Below are positions 36,619 through 45,572 of a stretch of 64,000 nt of DNA, in pieces. Position 1 is the stretch's first letter, and each line of letters opens with the position of its first letter. The stretch comes from Streptomyces sp. NBC_01591. Lineage in GTDB: Bacteria; Actinomycetota; Actinomycetes; Streptomycetales; Streptomycetaceae. Below the pieces are notes generated by a model, which saw only the letters and a program-made list of their open reading frames with translations, did not search any database and was not told where the DNA came from. A program made the translations under genes and the position numbers. The DNA lies in assembly GCF_035918155.1 (NCBI RefSeq), contig NZ_CP109327.1:4092001-4156000 (forward strand), read 5' to 3'.

Positions 36619-37776
36619 CTAGACCAGCGGCTTGGCCGACATCAGCAGATGCTGGTGAGCGGGTCGGGAGCCCTCCAGGTCCTTGCCGGGCGTCCGGCCG
36701 GTGACCATCGCGCGCTGGCCGGGGCCCATCAGCTCGAACCTGATCACGGGGGTGTCGAACGAGCCCAGGGCGTCCATCAGATACGCGGGGTTGAAGGCGA
36801 CCGTCAGGTCTTCGGCGCCCTCCATCACGGCGGGCAGGCGCTGGGAGGCGACATCGTCCTCGTAACCCGCCTGGAGCAGCACCGAGCCGTCGGAGAAGGC
36901 GAGCTGGAGCGGGCTGCCGCCCTCCGCGACCACGGCGACCCGCTTGACGGCCTCGACCAGGGGCGCCCGGTCCGTCTCCGCGACGACCGCGCCCGTCATC
37001 GCGAACAGCTTGTCGTGACGCGGCAGCCGGCCGTCGAGCAGACGCACCGTCGTACGCATCCCGGCCAGTTCGAAACCGGCCGAGCCGCCGTCCAGCGCGA
37101 GCCGGACCATGCCGCCCCGGCCGAAGGAGCGGGCGATCTCGGTGAGCCTGCGGGCGGAGACCACGACATCGGCCGGGGCACCGGCCAGGACGTCGTCCGG
37201 GACACCGGCCGGGGCACCGGCCGCGCCGGGCTTCCAGGCGAGGGTGCGCACCGCGAACCGGTAGCGGTCCGTGGCGGCGAGCGTCATCGTGTCGCCGTCC
37301 AGCGACAGCCGGATGCCGGTCAGGGTCGGCAGCGTGTCGTCCCGGCCCGCCGCCACCGCCACATGGGCGACGGCCGCCGCGAACTCCTCCGCGTCCACCT
37401 CACCGAGCACCTCCGGCAGCGACGGCAGTGCCGGGTAGTCGTCGAGCGGCAGCACCGAGAGACCGAACCGGGCACCGTCACTCGCCAGCGAGAACCGCGA
37501 CCCCTCGACCGCGCACTCCACCACCTTCTCGGGCAGCACCCGGCAGACATCGAGCAGCCGGCGGCCCATGACCAGCACCTTCCCGGCCTGTACGGTCTCC
37601 GCCTCCACCTCGATACAGGCGGACGCCTCGTAATCCAGCCCCGAGATGCGCAGCCGGCCGTCGGCCGCCTCCAGCAGCAGCCCGCCCAGCACCGGAACGG
37701 GCGAGCGCGTGGGCAGCACCCGGGCGGCCCAGGCCACGGCATCGGTCAGTGCGCTGCGCTCAATGCGGAATTCCAT
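36619..37776 (-). CDS. DNA polymerase III beta subunit (sliding clamp) paralogue
   Basis: A 385-residue DnaN homologue covering all three clamp domains: EFRIERSALTDAVAWAARVLPTRSPVPVLGGLLL, AAGRDDTLPTLTGIRL with TDRYRFAVR, and FNPAYLMDALGSF. The C-terminus ends HQHLLMSAKPLV where main actinobacterial clamps end YLIMPVRL. The housekeeping dnaN lies beside dnaA, not here, so this is a second clamp. Streptomyces often carry an extra DnaN, and a DnaN paralogue (GriR) gives self-resistance in griselimycin producers. ATG with GAGAGG eight bases before. Confidence 0.9.
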   Translation of the reverse strand: MEFRIERSALTDAVAWAARVLPTRSPVPVLGGLLLEAADGRLRISGLDYEASACIEVEAETVQAGKVLVMGRRLLDVCRVLPEKVVECAVEGSRFSLASDGARFGLSVLPLDDYPALPSLPEVLGEVDAEEFAAAVAHVAVAAGRDDTLPTLTGIRLSLDGDTMTLAATDRYRFAVRTLAWKPGAAGAPAGVPDDVLAGAPADVVVSARRLTEIARSFGRGGMVRLALDGGSAGFELAGMRTTVRLLDGRLPRHDKLFAMTGAVVAETDRAPLVEAVKRVAVVAEGGSPLQLAFSDGSVLLQAGYEDDVASQRLPAVMEGAEDLTVAFNPAYLMDALGSFDTPVIRFELMGPGQRAMVTGRTPGKDLEGSRPAHQHLLMSAKPLV

Positions 37777-38078
37777 GGCGGCGGCCTCTCCCGGTCGACT
37801 CCGATCGCGGACGCGATCGCGAGCCGACACTAGGGGCCGCCACTGACAACGGAAGAAGAAGAACGGTTGCGGCCGACGCGACAGCGGCCACCCCCGTGAG
37901 CCGCTGCTGTCGCCCCCGTACCCCTCCCCCAAGGGGTGCCGCAACCGTGTTCGGACTCTAGGTCCTCGGGTACATACCCGGAAGCTTCAATTCGCACTGT
38001 GTGGGCCGCCGTGGGTATCAGTACGCACAATCAAACCGGTAGCCTGCATTCCGGTTTTTGGGCAGGAGTGGAGGATCT
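37777..38078. promoter_or_regulatory. Divergent region with palindrome CGGGTA-ca-TACCCG
   Basis: The 302-bp gap between the clamp paralogue and the PucR-type gene. It contains the perfect 14-bp palindrome CGGGTACATACCCG at 37967-37980 and a small hairpin CCCCTcccccaAGGGG at about 37921-37936. The palindrome is ~100 bases before the PucR-type start and could be its autoregulatory site. Confidence 0.4.
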
Positions 38079-39593
38079 GTGCACGCGCGGGATCGGGCCG
38101 ATGACGTACTGCGGATGTACCGGCTGGCCCGGTCGGGCGGATCCCGGGAGCTTCTGCACTGGGTGTCCGGCCGGGCGGCGGGCTGGGCCGGGCTGCTCGA
38201 CGGGGACGGCACCGTGCTCCACGGCGTGACCCGCAGCACGGACGGTACGGGCGTCGAGGCGGCCGCGCTGGCGGGCGAGTACGCGAAGGACCTGTCGGGG
38301 CTCGACGCGCGCTCCTTCGCCTTCGACCGGGGCTCGCACACCGCGCTGCTGTTCCCGCTGGACGGCCCGCCGGACGCCGCCGCCCCGATCCTGGCCGTGG
38401 TCGCACCGCGCCCGCTGCCGGACGGACTCGTCATCCTGCTCTCCGACGTGGCGATGCCGCTCGCCATGTGCTGGGCCGCGGAGGCCGTGGAACGCAAACG
38501 GCGCCGCGTCGACCTCGCGGAGTCCCGCAGCAGGGAAGCGGTGCTGCATCTGCTCATGACGGGGCAGCTGTCCATCGCGCACCAGGTGGCGGGCGCCCTG
38601 AAGCCCACGCTGCCCGACCCCGCCCGGGTCTACGTCGTGGAGTGTCCGGGCGGCCGCCGGGACGAGGTGGCGCGGATCTGCGCGGAGCTCTCCGGCGGCC
38701 GGTCCTGGATCGTCCGGTGTCCGGTCTACGCGCGCCATCTGATCCTCGTCGTACCGGCGGACGCGGACGCGGCCGAACGGTGGCTCGGCCTCCGGGTCGC
38801 CGAAGTGGTGACCGAGTGCGTCGTGGGGGTGAGCGAGGACGTACCGCTGCCCGACACGGCGACCGGTTACCGGCAGGCGTTCCACGCACTGGCCGTGGCC
38901 CGTGGACTGCCGGACCGGCATGCCCGTTTCGGCGCGGCGCCGGATCCGGCCGTGGCCGCCGGGGCGGCCGGCGCACAGTGGGCGGACGAGCTGCTGCACC
39001 CGTTGCTCACGTATCTGCCGCGGCGCAGCCAGGACCCGGGCAGCCAGGAACTCGCGGCGACGCTCGCCTCCTGGCTGGCGTTCTCCTCGCACGCGACCCA
39101 GCATCTGAAGATCCACCGGAACACCCTGGCCGCCCGGCTCCGGCTGATCGGCGAACTGCTCGGCCTCGACGTGAACCGGGTCGGCGACCAGGCCGCCCTG
39201 GACCTGGCCCTGCGCATCCGGGCCACCCCCGCCACACCCAGGAAGGCCCGCCGGGACAAGAAGACGGACCGGCCGCCGCTCGGCCTGGACGACATCCTGG
39301 GCGCCCCGGCCGTACGGGAATGGGCGGCCCAGCAACTGCGCCCGCTCACCGGGCCCGGTACTCCCAAAAACGCCGCCGACCCGTGGCACACCCTCCGCAC
39401 CTGGTTGCGATGCGAAGCCCAACTCGCCGCGACGGCTGAGTCGTTGGACATCTCCGTGCCGGGCGTCCGCAAGCGTCTGACCCGGCTCGAATCGACCCTC
39501 GGCCGCTCGCTGCTCCAGGCACCCAGCGCCCGCTACGACCTGTGGCTCGCCTTCCGGGCGCTGGACATCGAGGAGGTCGCCGTCTCCCGGTGA
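38079..39593 (+). CDS. PucR-type helix-turn-helix regulator
   Basis: A 504-residue regulator. The N-terminal half looks like a GAF-type sensor (GWAGLLDGDGTVLHGV ... LLFPLDGPPDAAAPILAVV), followed by a GGDEF-like PucR middle. Two HTH regions close the protein: LASWLAFSSHATQHLKIHRNTLAARLRLI (PucR_HTH) at ~335-365 and a second one, LAATAESLDISVPGVRKRLTRLESTLGRSLL. Two C-terminal HTHs are unusual for PucR proteins. GTG 38079 with GGAGG four bases before. No obvious target nearby; purA is downstream on the other strand. Confidence 0.8.
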   Translation: MHARDRADDVLRMYRLARSGGSRELLHWVSGRAAGWAGLLDGDGTVLHGVTRSTDGTGVEAAALAGEYAKDLSGLDARSFAFDRGSHTALLFPLDGPPDAAAPILAVVAPRPLPDGLVILLSDVAMPLAMCWAAEAVERKRRRVDLAESRSREAVLHLLMTGQLSIAHQVAGALKPTLPDPARVYVVECPGGRRDEVARICAELSGGRSWIVRCPVYARHLILVVPADADAAERWLGLRVAEVVTECVVGVSEDVPLPDTATGYRQAFHALAVARGLPDRHARFGAAPDPAVAAGAAGAQWADELLHPLLTYLPRRSQDPGSQELAATLASWLAFSSHATQHLKIHRNTLAARLRLIGELLGLDVNRVGDQAALDLALRIRATPATPRKARRDKKTDRPPLGLDDILGAPAVREWAAQQLRPLTGPGTPKNAADPWHTLRTWLRCEAQLAATAESLDISVPGVRKRLTRLESTLGRSLLQAPSARYDLWLAFRALDIEEVAVSR

Positions 39594-39888
39594 GGACGAT
39601 GCGCCGGACGGTGTGTCAGCAGCCCAGCCGGGAGCCCGGTGCCGTGCCGATGGGCACGCCGAACACCTCAGCGGGCCGTCTGGACGTCCCGCCACTCAAG
39701 CCCCAATAGTCTGGACCTGTCAAGGTCTGGACCAGCAGGCGAACGACGGGCGAACACCGTCCGACAGGACCTGCCGGCCACCCCCAACTCCCTTATGGCG
39801 CACATACGGTGACCCGGAAAGCCCGACGAGCACCGGACCCGCACCGCCGTACCTGCGACGCATTCGACGAGGGGAGTACAAGGAAACC

Positions 39889-41418
39889 GTGGAGTGGCTC
39901 AGCGCCGAGAACATCGTGGCCGTGGCAACCGCCGTACTGGGTGTCCTGGCCTCCGTCGGAGTGCTCTGGTACGAGCGACGGGTACCCCGCCGCAAGCGGA
40001 TCGGCTACCGCGTCCAGATGGACACCCCGATCGGCAGCGACGTCAGTCAGGGGCGGGCCAATGTGCGGCTCGGCCTCTTCAACGAGACACCGGACATGGC
40101 CGATGCCACGCTCGTCCTGCTGCGGATCGAGAACGACGGCTCGCAGTCCATCGCCGACAACGACTACACCGGACGTGAACTCCACGGGCTGACCGCCGAG
40201 TTCACCGGCCGCACGGTCCGCGGCGTCGCGGTCACGCACTCGCCCGGCGCCGACCATCTGATGGAGCACTTCACCGCGGCCGCCGGGCTGCGCGAGAGCG
40301 GACCGCTCATCCGGCTGCCGCGCGTACCGCTCAACCGGGGCGAACACTTCAAGCTGCTGGTGCTGCTCACCGGGGCGGCCGTGGGCAGCCCCGTCCGCAT
40401 CGTCGGCGGCATCCGGGACGGCGAGGTCACACCGAACAGCGCGGTCCGCCCCGACGACAAGCCTCCGCTGTTCGGCCGGGCCGCCCGGCTGATCACCGTC
40501 GCGCTGACCGTCTGCGTCGTCACGCTGGCCTCGATCATCCTGGTGCGCGACGACACCCCGCCCCCGATGGGCTGCGCCCGCGGCACCCTGAAGGTCACCG
40601 GCTCCACCGCCTTCAAACCGGTCCTGAAGGAGCTGGCGAAGAAGTACGAGAAGGAGTGCGAAGGCTCCGACATCCGCGTGGACCCGCACGGCAGCAACGC
40701 CGGGATACGGGAACTCGCCGACCGGGGCGCCGAGGCCGGGAAGTCCGGCTCCCCCGCGCTGATCGCCCTCTCCGACGGCCCCAAACCGGACGGCTACCCG
40801 CAACTGCGCGAGAACCGGGTCGCCGTCTCGCTCTTCCACCTCGTCGTCAACGACCGGGTACCGCTGAAGAATCTGAGCCTCACCGACATCCGGCGGATCT
40901 ACCGCGGCGAGATCCGCAACTGGAAGACCCTCGGCGGCCCCGACCTGCCCGTCCTCCTGGTCAGCCGGGACGCCAACTCCGGCACCCGCGAGGTCTTCCA
41001 ACGCCGCGTGCTCGGCCGCAACGAACCCGCCCAGTCCTCCCGCGACTGTGCCACCAAGGACGACGTACGGGCCAGGGTCGTACGCTGCGAACTCGACTCC
41101 ACCGAACAGGTCCTGGCCACCGTCGGCCGGCTGGACGGCGCGATCGGCTACAGCGAACTGCGCTCCGGCTCCGAACTGTCGGGAGCCCACCAGCTCGCCA
41201 TCGACTCCGCCACCCCGTCCGTCGACACGATCGGCTCCAGCACGTACCCGTACCGCGAGATCGAGTACGCCTACACCTACGGCCGGCCGCCCGCCGACTC
41301 CCTGGCCTCCAGCTTCCTGGGCTACCTGAGCCGGGGCAACGGTCAGGACGTGATCCGGACGCACGGGCACCTGCCGTGCGCGACGCCGAAGGGGCTGCGG
41401 ATCTGCGGCGAGGACTGA
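39889..41418 (+). CDS. Membrane-anchored PstS-like substrate-binding protein
   Basis: A 509-residue protein with two TMs: ENIVAVATAVLGVLASVGVLW at residues ~7-28 and LITVALTVCVVTLASIILV at ~202-221. Between them is a ~170-residue soluble domain unlike known binding proteins. After TM2 the extracytoplasmic part is a phosphate-binding-type periplasmic fold (LKVTGSTAFKPVLKELAKKY, DPHGSNAGIREL, DIRRIYRGEIRNWKTLGG, SRDANSGTREVFQRR). The usual pstCAB genes are absent, so it may be a sensor rather than a transporter part. GTG with AAGGA four bases upstream. Confidence 0.8.
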   Translation: MEWLSAENIVAVATAVLGVLASVGVLWYERRVPRRKRIGYRVQMDTPIGSDVSQGRANVRLGLFNETPDMADATLVLLRIENDGSQSIADNDYTGRELHGLTAEFTGRTVRGVAVTHSPGADHLMEHFTAAAGLRESGPLIRLPRVPLNRGEHFKLLVLLTGAAVGSPVRIVGGIRDGEVTPNSAVRPDDKPPLFGRAARLITVALTVCVVTLASIILVRDDTPPPMGCARGTLKVTGSTAFKPVLKELAKKYEKECEGSDIRVDPHGSNAGIRELADRGAEAGKSGSPALIALSDGPKPDGYPQLRENRVAVSLFHLVVNDRVPLKNLSLTDIRRIYRGEIRNWKTLGGPDLPVLLVSRDANSGTREVFQRRVLGRNEPAQSSRDCATKDDVRARVVRCELDSTEQVLATVGRLDGAIGYSELRSGSELSGAHQLAIDSATPSVDTIGSSTYPYREIEYAYTYGRPPADSLASSFLGYLSRGNGQDVIRTHGHLPCATPKGLRICGED

Positions 41419-41425
41419 GAACGGA

Positions 41426-41466
41426 ACGGGGGAGGGCCGGGACGTATCGTCCCGGCCCTCCCCCGT
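41426..41466. terminator. Strong bidirectional terminator
   Basis: A perfect 19-bp stem (41426-41444 with 41448-41466; ACGGGGGAGGGCCGGGACG and its complement) with a TAT loop, between the PstS-like gene and the end of purA. Confidence 0.9.
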
Positions 41467-41474
41467 CCGGCCTC

Positions 41475-42758
41475 CTAGAGGAAGGAGTTGATCTCGATGG
41501 TCTCGGTGCGGCCGGGGCCGACACCGATCGCGGAGATCGGGGCGCCGGACATGTCCTCCAGCGCCTTCACGTACGCCTGCGCGTTCTTCGGCAGGTCACC
41601 GAAGGTCTTGGCCTTCGTGATGTCCTCGGACCAGCCCGGCAGCATCTCGTAGACCGGCTTCGCGTGGTGGAAGTCGGTCTGGCTGTACGGGAGCTCCTCG
41701 ACGCGCTTGCCGTCGATCTCGTACGCCACGCACACCGGGATCTGCTCCCAGCCGGTCAGCACGTCCAGCTTGGTGAGGAAGAAGTCGGTGAGACCGTTGA
41801 CCCGGGTCGCGTACCGCGCGATGACCGCGTCGAACCAGCCGCAGCGACGGTCACGGCCAGTGGTGACACCGCGCTCGCCACCGATCCGGCGCAGCGCCTC
41901 GCCGTCCTCGTCGAGCAGCTCCGTCGGGAACGGGCCGGCGCCGACGCGGGTGGTGTACGCCTTGAGGATGCCGATGACCCGGCTGATCTTCGTCGGGCCC
42001 ACGCCGGCACCGGTGCAGGCGCCGCCCGCGGTCGGGTTCGACGAGGTGACGAAGGGGTACGTGCCGTGGTCGACATCGAGCAGCGTGCCCTGACCGCCCT
42101 CGAAGAGGACGACCTTGCCCGCGTCGATGGCGTCGTTCAGGATCAGCGTCGTGTCGGCGACGTAGGGCTTGATCTGCTCCGCGTACTGGAGCATCTCCTC
42201 GACGATCTTGCCGGACTCGATGGCGCGGCGGTTGAAGACCTTGGCGAGGAGCTGGTTCTTCTGCTCCAGGGCCGCGTCGACCTTCTGCTCCAGGATCGAC
42301 TCGTCGTAGAGGTCCTGGACGCGGATGCCCACACGGTTGATCTTGTCGGCGTACGTCGGGCCGATACCGCGACCGGTCGTACCGATCTTGCGCTTCCCGA
42401 GGAACCGTTCCGTCACCTTGTCGATCGTGACGTTGTACGGGGTGATCAAATGGGCATTGCCGCTGATCAGCAGCTTGGACGTGTCCACGCCGCGGTCGTT
42501 CAGCCCACTCAGCTCGGAGAGCAGGACGGCCGGGTCGACGACGACACCGTTTCCGATGACCGGGGTACACCCCGGCGAAAGGATTCCGGAGGGGAGGAGA
42601 TGCAGTGCGTACTTCTGGTCACCGACGACCACCGTATGGCCGGCGTTGTTGCCGCCTTGGTAACGCACCACATAGTCCACGGATCCACCGAGGAGGTCGG
42701 TGGCCTTTCCCTTGCCCTCGTCACCCCACTGAGCACCGAGCAGCACAAGTGCGGGCAC
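41475..42758 (-). CDS. purA: Adenylosuccinate synthetase
   Basis: A 427-residue enzyme joining IMP and aspartate with GTP to adenylosuccinate, the first committed AMP step. Signatures: [18 protein letters not shown] (P-loop, catalytic Asp), [12 protein letters not shown] (catalytic His), [36 protein letters not shown], and [20 protein letters not shown]. Full length. GTG or ATG start at 42758, monocistronic and divergent from the DGK-like gene. Confidence 0.97.
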   Translation of the reverse strand: MPALVLLGAQWGDEGKGKATDLLGGSVDYVVRYQGGNNAGHTVVVGDQKYALHLLPSGILSPGCTPVIGNGVVVDPAVLLSELSGLNDRGVDTSKLLISGNAHLITPYNVTIDKVTERFLGKRKIGTTGRGIGPTYADKINRVGIRVQDLYDESILEQKVDAALEQKNQLLAKVFNRRAIESGKIVEEMLQYAEQIKPYVADTTLILNDAIDAGKVVLFEGGQGTLLDVDHGTYPFVTSSNPTAGGACTGAGVGPTKISRVIGILKAYTTRVGAGPFPTELLDEDGEALRRIGGERGVTTGRDRRCGWFDAVIARYATRVNGLTDFFLTKLDVLTGWEQIPVCVAYEIDGKRVEELPYSQTDFHHAKPVYEMLPGWSEDITKAKTFGDLPKNAQAYVKALEDMSGAPISAIGVGPGRTETIEINSFL

Positions 42759-42882
42759 AGGCGTACACCCCTTCCGGGCGGGGCATGTCCAAGGTCAGGG
42801 GGCGTACGTAAACGTCGTACATGCCGTACGACGATGTACGACAAGGCCTGAACCGTCGAACCGGGTGCCCCGGAATAGACGA

Positions 42883-42910
42883 AGCCCCTGGCGCAATAGC
42901 GCAAGGGGCT
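42883..42910 (+). promoter_or_regulatory. Hairpin in the leader of the DGK-like gene
   Basis: AGCCCCTGGCGC and GCGCAAGGGGCT form a 12-bp stem (one mismatch) with an AATA loop, followed by CTT. It sits between divergent starts, 35 bases before the DGK-like gene, so if transcribed it would act as a leader hairpin or attenuator. Confidence 0.5.
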
Positions 42911-42944
42911 CTTGCACCAAGATGCTACCCGAGGAAGGACCGAG

Positions 42945-43802
42945 GTGTCGGCTGCCCAGCCCCCCGGCGACGGTGCGCACCAGCTGCTGGTGGTCATCGA
43001 CCCGGTCGCCCGCCGGACCGACGGCGAGTCCGTGCGTATCGCGAAGGACGTGCTGAGCGCCGGTTCGCACGCCAAGATCTGCCTGCCCGACGGGCCCGAG
43101 GAATTCGCCCGGGCCCTGTCCCGCCGGGGCAGTCGGCGGCCGGTGGTGGTCGGCGACGACCGGGCGCTGCGGCGGGCGGTGGCCCAGCTGCACCGGGAGC
43201 GGGAGCCGGCCGGGAGCGTGCTCTCGCTGATCCCGGTCGGCACGGCGGCCGCGCTGGAACTCGCCCATTCGCTCGGCGTGCCCCTGGGTGCGGTGGCGGC
43301 GGCGCGCACCGCGCTGGACGGTGCCGCGCGCAGGCTCGACCTGCTGGTCGACGACAGCGACGGCGTGGTCCTGGGCGCGCTGCACATCCCGGCCCTGAGC
43401 GCGCTGCCGGGCGCGGCGGCGGCGCACACGGGGGTCACCGCGGTCTGGGACACCTGCCGCAACCTGGTCCGCACCCTGGTGCGCCCCGCTCCTTCGACGC
43501 CCGCCGCCCCGCCGCCCACGCACCGGCTGCGGGTCGAGGCGGACGGCGTGCTGCTGAACGATCTGGACCGCCCGGTCGAATCGGTGACCGTGACCTCGCA
43601 GGGCGGCGACGGGGGCCTCGCGGAGGTGGTGATCCGCCCGCCGGCGGCCGACCCGGTGACGACGGAGGCGAAGGCCGTCACGGTCTCGGGCGCGGACTTC
43701 CGCTACCGGGCGGACATACAGGTCGGCGGGCCGGTCCGGACGAGGACGTGGACGGTGCGGGCGGGGGCCTGGGGGCTGATGCTGCCGGTGGCGGAGGGGT
43801 AG
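42945..43802 (+). CDS. Diacylglycerol-kinase-like protein lacking the GGDGT motif
   Basis: A 285-residue protein with DGK/NAD-kinase-like fold features: LLVVIDPVARRTDGESVRIAKDVL, LIPVGTAAALELAHSLGVPLGAVAAART (matching the IPxGTxNDxAR region), and a beta-rich C-terminal domain (HRLRVEADGVLLNDLDRPVE). Where active enzymes have GGDGT it reads VVVGDDRALRRAV, and the NDFAR part is absent, so catalysis is doubtful. GTG start after GAGGAAGGA. Conserved beside purA in Streptomyces, by memory. Confidence 0.65.
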   Translation: MSAAQPPGDGAHQLLVVIDPVARRTDGESVRIAKDVLSAGSHAKICLPDGPEEFARALSRRGSRRPVVVGDDRALRRAVAQLHREREPAGSVLSLIPVGTAAALELAHSLGVPLGAVAAARTALDGAARRLDLLVDDSDGVVLGALHIPALSALPGAAAAHTGVTAVWDTCRNLVRTLVRPAPSTPAAPPPTHRLRVEADGVLLNDLDRPVESVTVTSQGGDGGLAEVVIRPPAADPVTTEAKAVTVSGADFRYRADIQVGGPVRTRTWTVRAGAWGLMLPVAEG

Positions 43803-43807
43803 CGCCC

Positions 43808-44018
43808 GTCAGGCGTTCACGTATCTGTCAGGCGTGTGCGCGCCCGTCAGGCGTGTGCTCGTCCGTCAGGCACCCGCGTGCCCCGTCAGGCGCTTGCGCG
43901 TCCGTCAGGCGTTTGCGCGTCCGTCAGGCACCCGCGTGCCCCGTCAGACGTTTGCGCGCCCCTCAGGCGCTTGCGCGTCCGTCAGGCGCTTGCGCGTCCG
44001 TCAGGCGCTTGCGCGTCC
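43808..44018. repeat. 19-bp tandem repeat array, about 11 copies
   Basis: GTCAGG(C) recurs at 43808, 43827, 43846, 43865, 43885, 43904, 43923, 43943, 43962, 43981 and 44000, i.e. every 19-20 bases, in units like GTCCGTCAGGCGCTTGCGC. The last three copies are identical; earlier ones diverge. It fills the whole gap between two convergent genes and extends into the 3' end of the regulator gene. Confidence 0.9.
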
Positions 44019-44530
44019 GTCCCGGCCGTGAAGTCGAGCGTCTTGCGGTGCTCGTGCCAGCGGTCCATCATCCCGACCAGCTCCGCCTGCAGGAACTCGA
44101 AGAACGCCACCGTCTCGGCGATGCGGGCACCGGCCGGGGTGTCCTCGCCCAGGATGCGGACGCCTTCCTTGAGCGTGCTCTCCCAGCGGGTCAGCACCCG
44201 GTCGCGGCTGGCGAAGGTGGTGAACCAGACCTCGTCGAGCAAGCGGTAGCGGTCCCGGCGCGATCCCGGCTCGCGCTCGCGGCCGACCATGCTGACCTGC
44301 GTGAGGTAATTGACCGCGCCGGAGACGGCCGCCGGGCTGATCTGCAGCGCCAGGGCGAGCTCGGAGGAGGTCATGGCCCCGTCGTCGTCCGCGAGGAGCG
44401 CGGCGAAGACCCGGGACGCCATCCGCTGCATCCCGGCCTCGGTCATCTCGGACGCGAACCGCTCCACGAACCGCGAAACGGCCTCCGCGTCACGCCCGGA
44501 GCGCATGTTCTGTTCGGTTTCGCTGGTCAT
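43982..44530 (-). CDS. GbsR/MarR-type regulator of the adjacent ABC exporter
   Basis: A 182-residue winged-helix protein: AGMQRMASRVFAALLADDDGAMTSSELALALQISPAAVSGAVNYLTQVSMVGREREPGSRRDRYRL is the DNA-binding part in three segments, followed by a long dimer helix (FFEFLQAELVGMMDRWHEHR). It is divergent from an ABC exporter operon with a 16-bp palindrome between, so it is probably its repressor. The last ~12 codons (AQAPDGRASA) are made from the tandem repeat array, so the natural C-terminus may have been shorter. Confidence 0.85.
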   Translation of the reverse strand: MTSETEQNMRSGRDAEAVSRFVERFASEMTEAGMQRMASRVFAALLADDDGAMTSSELALALQISPAAVSGAVNYLTQVSMVGREREPGSRRDRYRLLDEVWFTTFASRDRVLTRWESTLKEGVRILGEDTPAGARIAETVAFFEFLQAELVGMMDRWHEHRKTLDFTAGTDAQAPDGRASA

Positions 44531-44595
44531 CGCCCGATCGTCTCCCCTGTTTTCCCGGCCCCCGCCGTAACGCCAACTTTATACGCTTCCTTAAC

Positions 44596-44611
44596 TTCAC
44601 AAGTTTGTGAA
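44596..44611. promoter_or_regulatory. Operator palindrome between regulator and ABC operon
   Basis: TTCACAA-gt-TTGTGAA, a perfect 7-bp inverted repeat with a two-base spacer, 20 bases before the ABC start and 66 before the regulator start, in the AT-richest part of the gap. Confidence 0.6.
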
Positions 44612-44630
44612 AGTAGCGTACGTTCAGAAC

Positions 44631-45572
44631 ATGACGAAGGCAATCACGGTGGCCGGACTGCACAAGTCGTTCGGTCGGACACACGCACTGGACGGTCTCG
44701 ACCTCACCGTCGAGACCGGCGAGGTCCACGGCTTCCTCGGGCCCAACGGGTCCGGGAAATCCACCACCATCCGGGTGCTGCTGGGGCTGCTGCGGGCCGA
44801 CTCCGGCGCCGCCCAGCTGCTCGGCCGCGACCCGTGGCGCGATGCGGTGGAGCTCCACCGGAAGGTGGCGTACGTCCCGGGTGACGTCACGCTCTGGCGC
44901 AACCTCTCCGGTGGCGAGGTGATCGACCTGTACGGGAGCCTCCGCGGTGGCCTCGACCGGGCCCGGCGCGCCGACCTCGTCGACCGGTTCGAGCTCGACC
45001 CGACCAAGAAGGGGCGTACGTACTCCAAGGGCAACCGCCAGAAGGTCGCCCTCGTCGCCGCCTTCGCCTCCGATGTGGATCTGCTGATCCTGGACGAACC
45101 CACCAGCGGACTCGACCCGCTGATGGAGGAGGTCTTCCAGGACTGCGTCGCCGAGGAGCGTGCGCGCGGGCGGACGGTCCTGCTCTCCAGCCACATCCTC
45201 AGCGAGGTCGAAACGCTCTGCGACCGGGTCAGCATCATCCGCCAGGGTCGGACGGTGGAGACGGGCTCACTGGCGGACATGCGCCACCTGACGCGTACGA
45301 ACATCAGCGCCGATCTGGCCGCTGCGCCCAACGGGCTCGCCCGTCTGCCCGGCGTCCACGACCTCGACGTCCAGGGCATGCGGGTCACGCTCCAGGTCGA
45401 CACGGACAAGCTGGACGCGGTCCTCAAGTCGCTCACCGCGTCGGGCGTACGGACGCTGACCAGCACCCCGCCCACACTGGAGGAGCTGTTTCTGCGCCAC
45501 TACGCGACGGACGGGGCGGACGGGGCGGATGCGCCCGGCAGCGGCGAGGGTGTGGGGGTGGCGGCGCGATGA
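44631..45572 (+). CDS. ABC exporter ATPase
   Basis: A 313-residue ATP-binding subunit with Walker [11 protein letters not shown]-loop region, signature [14 protein letters not shown] (a variant of LSGGQ), Walker [14 protein letters not shown] and H-loop LLSSHIL. C-terminal extension [11 protein letters not shown] is typical of DrrA/multidrug or polyketide exporters. Its 3' end overlaps the permease start (ATGA). Controlled probably by the divergent MarR-type protein. Confidence 0.93.
   Translation: MTKAITVAGLHKSFGRTHALDGLDLTVETGEVHGFLGPNGSGKSTTIRVLLGLLRADSGAAQLLGRDPWRDAVELHRKVAYVPGDVTLWRNLSGGEVIDLYGSLRGGLDRARRADLVDRFELDPTKKGRTYSKGNRQKVALVAAFASDVDLLILDEPTSGLDPLMEEVFQDCVAEERARGRTVLLSSHILSEVETLCDRVSIIRQGRTVETGSLADMRHLTRTNISADLAAAPNGLARLPGVHDLDVQGMRVTLQVDTDKLDAVLKSLTASGVRTLTSTPPTLEELFLRHYATDGADGADAPGSGEGVGVAAR

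Noticed and set aside
36619..37776. Housekeeping dnaN
   Set aside because: No dnaA, recF, gyrB or oriC boxes nearby, and the clamp C-terminus differs; treated as a paralogue.
43808..44018. Tandem repeats as a CRISPR array
   Set aside because: Units follow one another every 19-20 bases with no unique spacers, and no cas genes are present.
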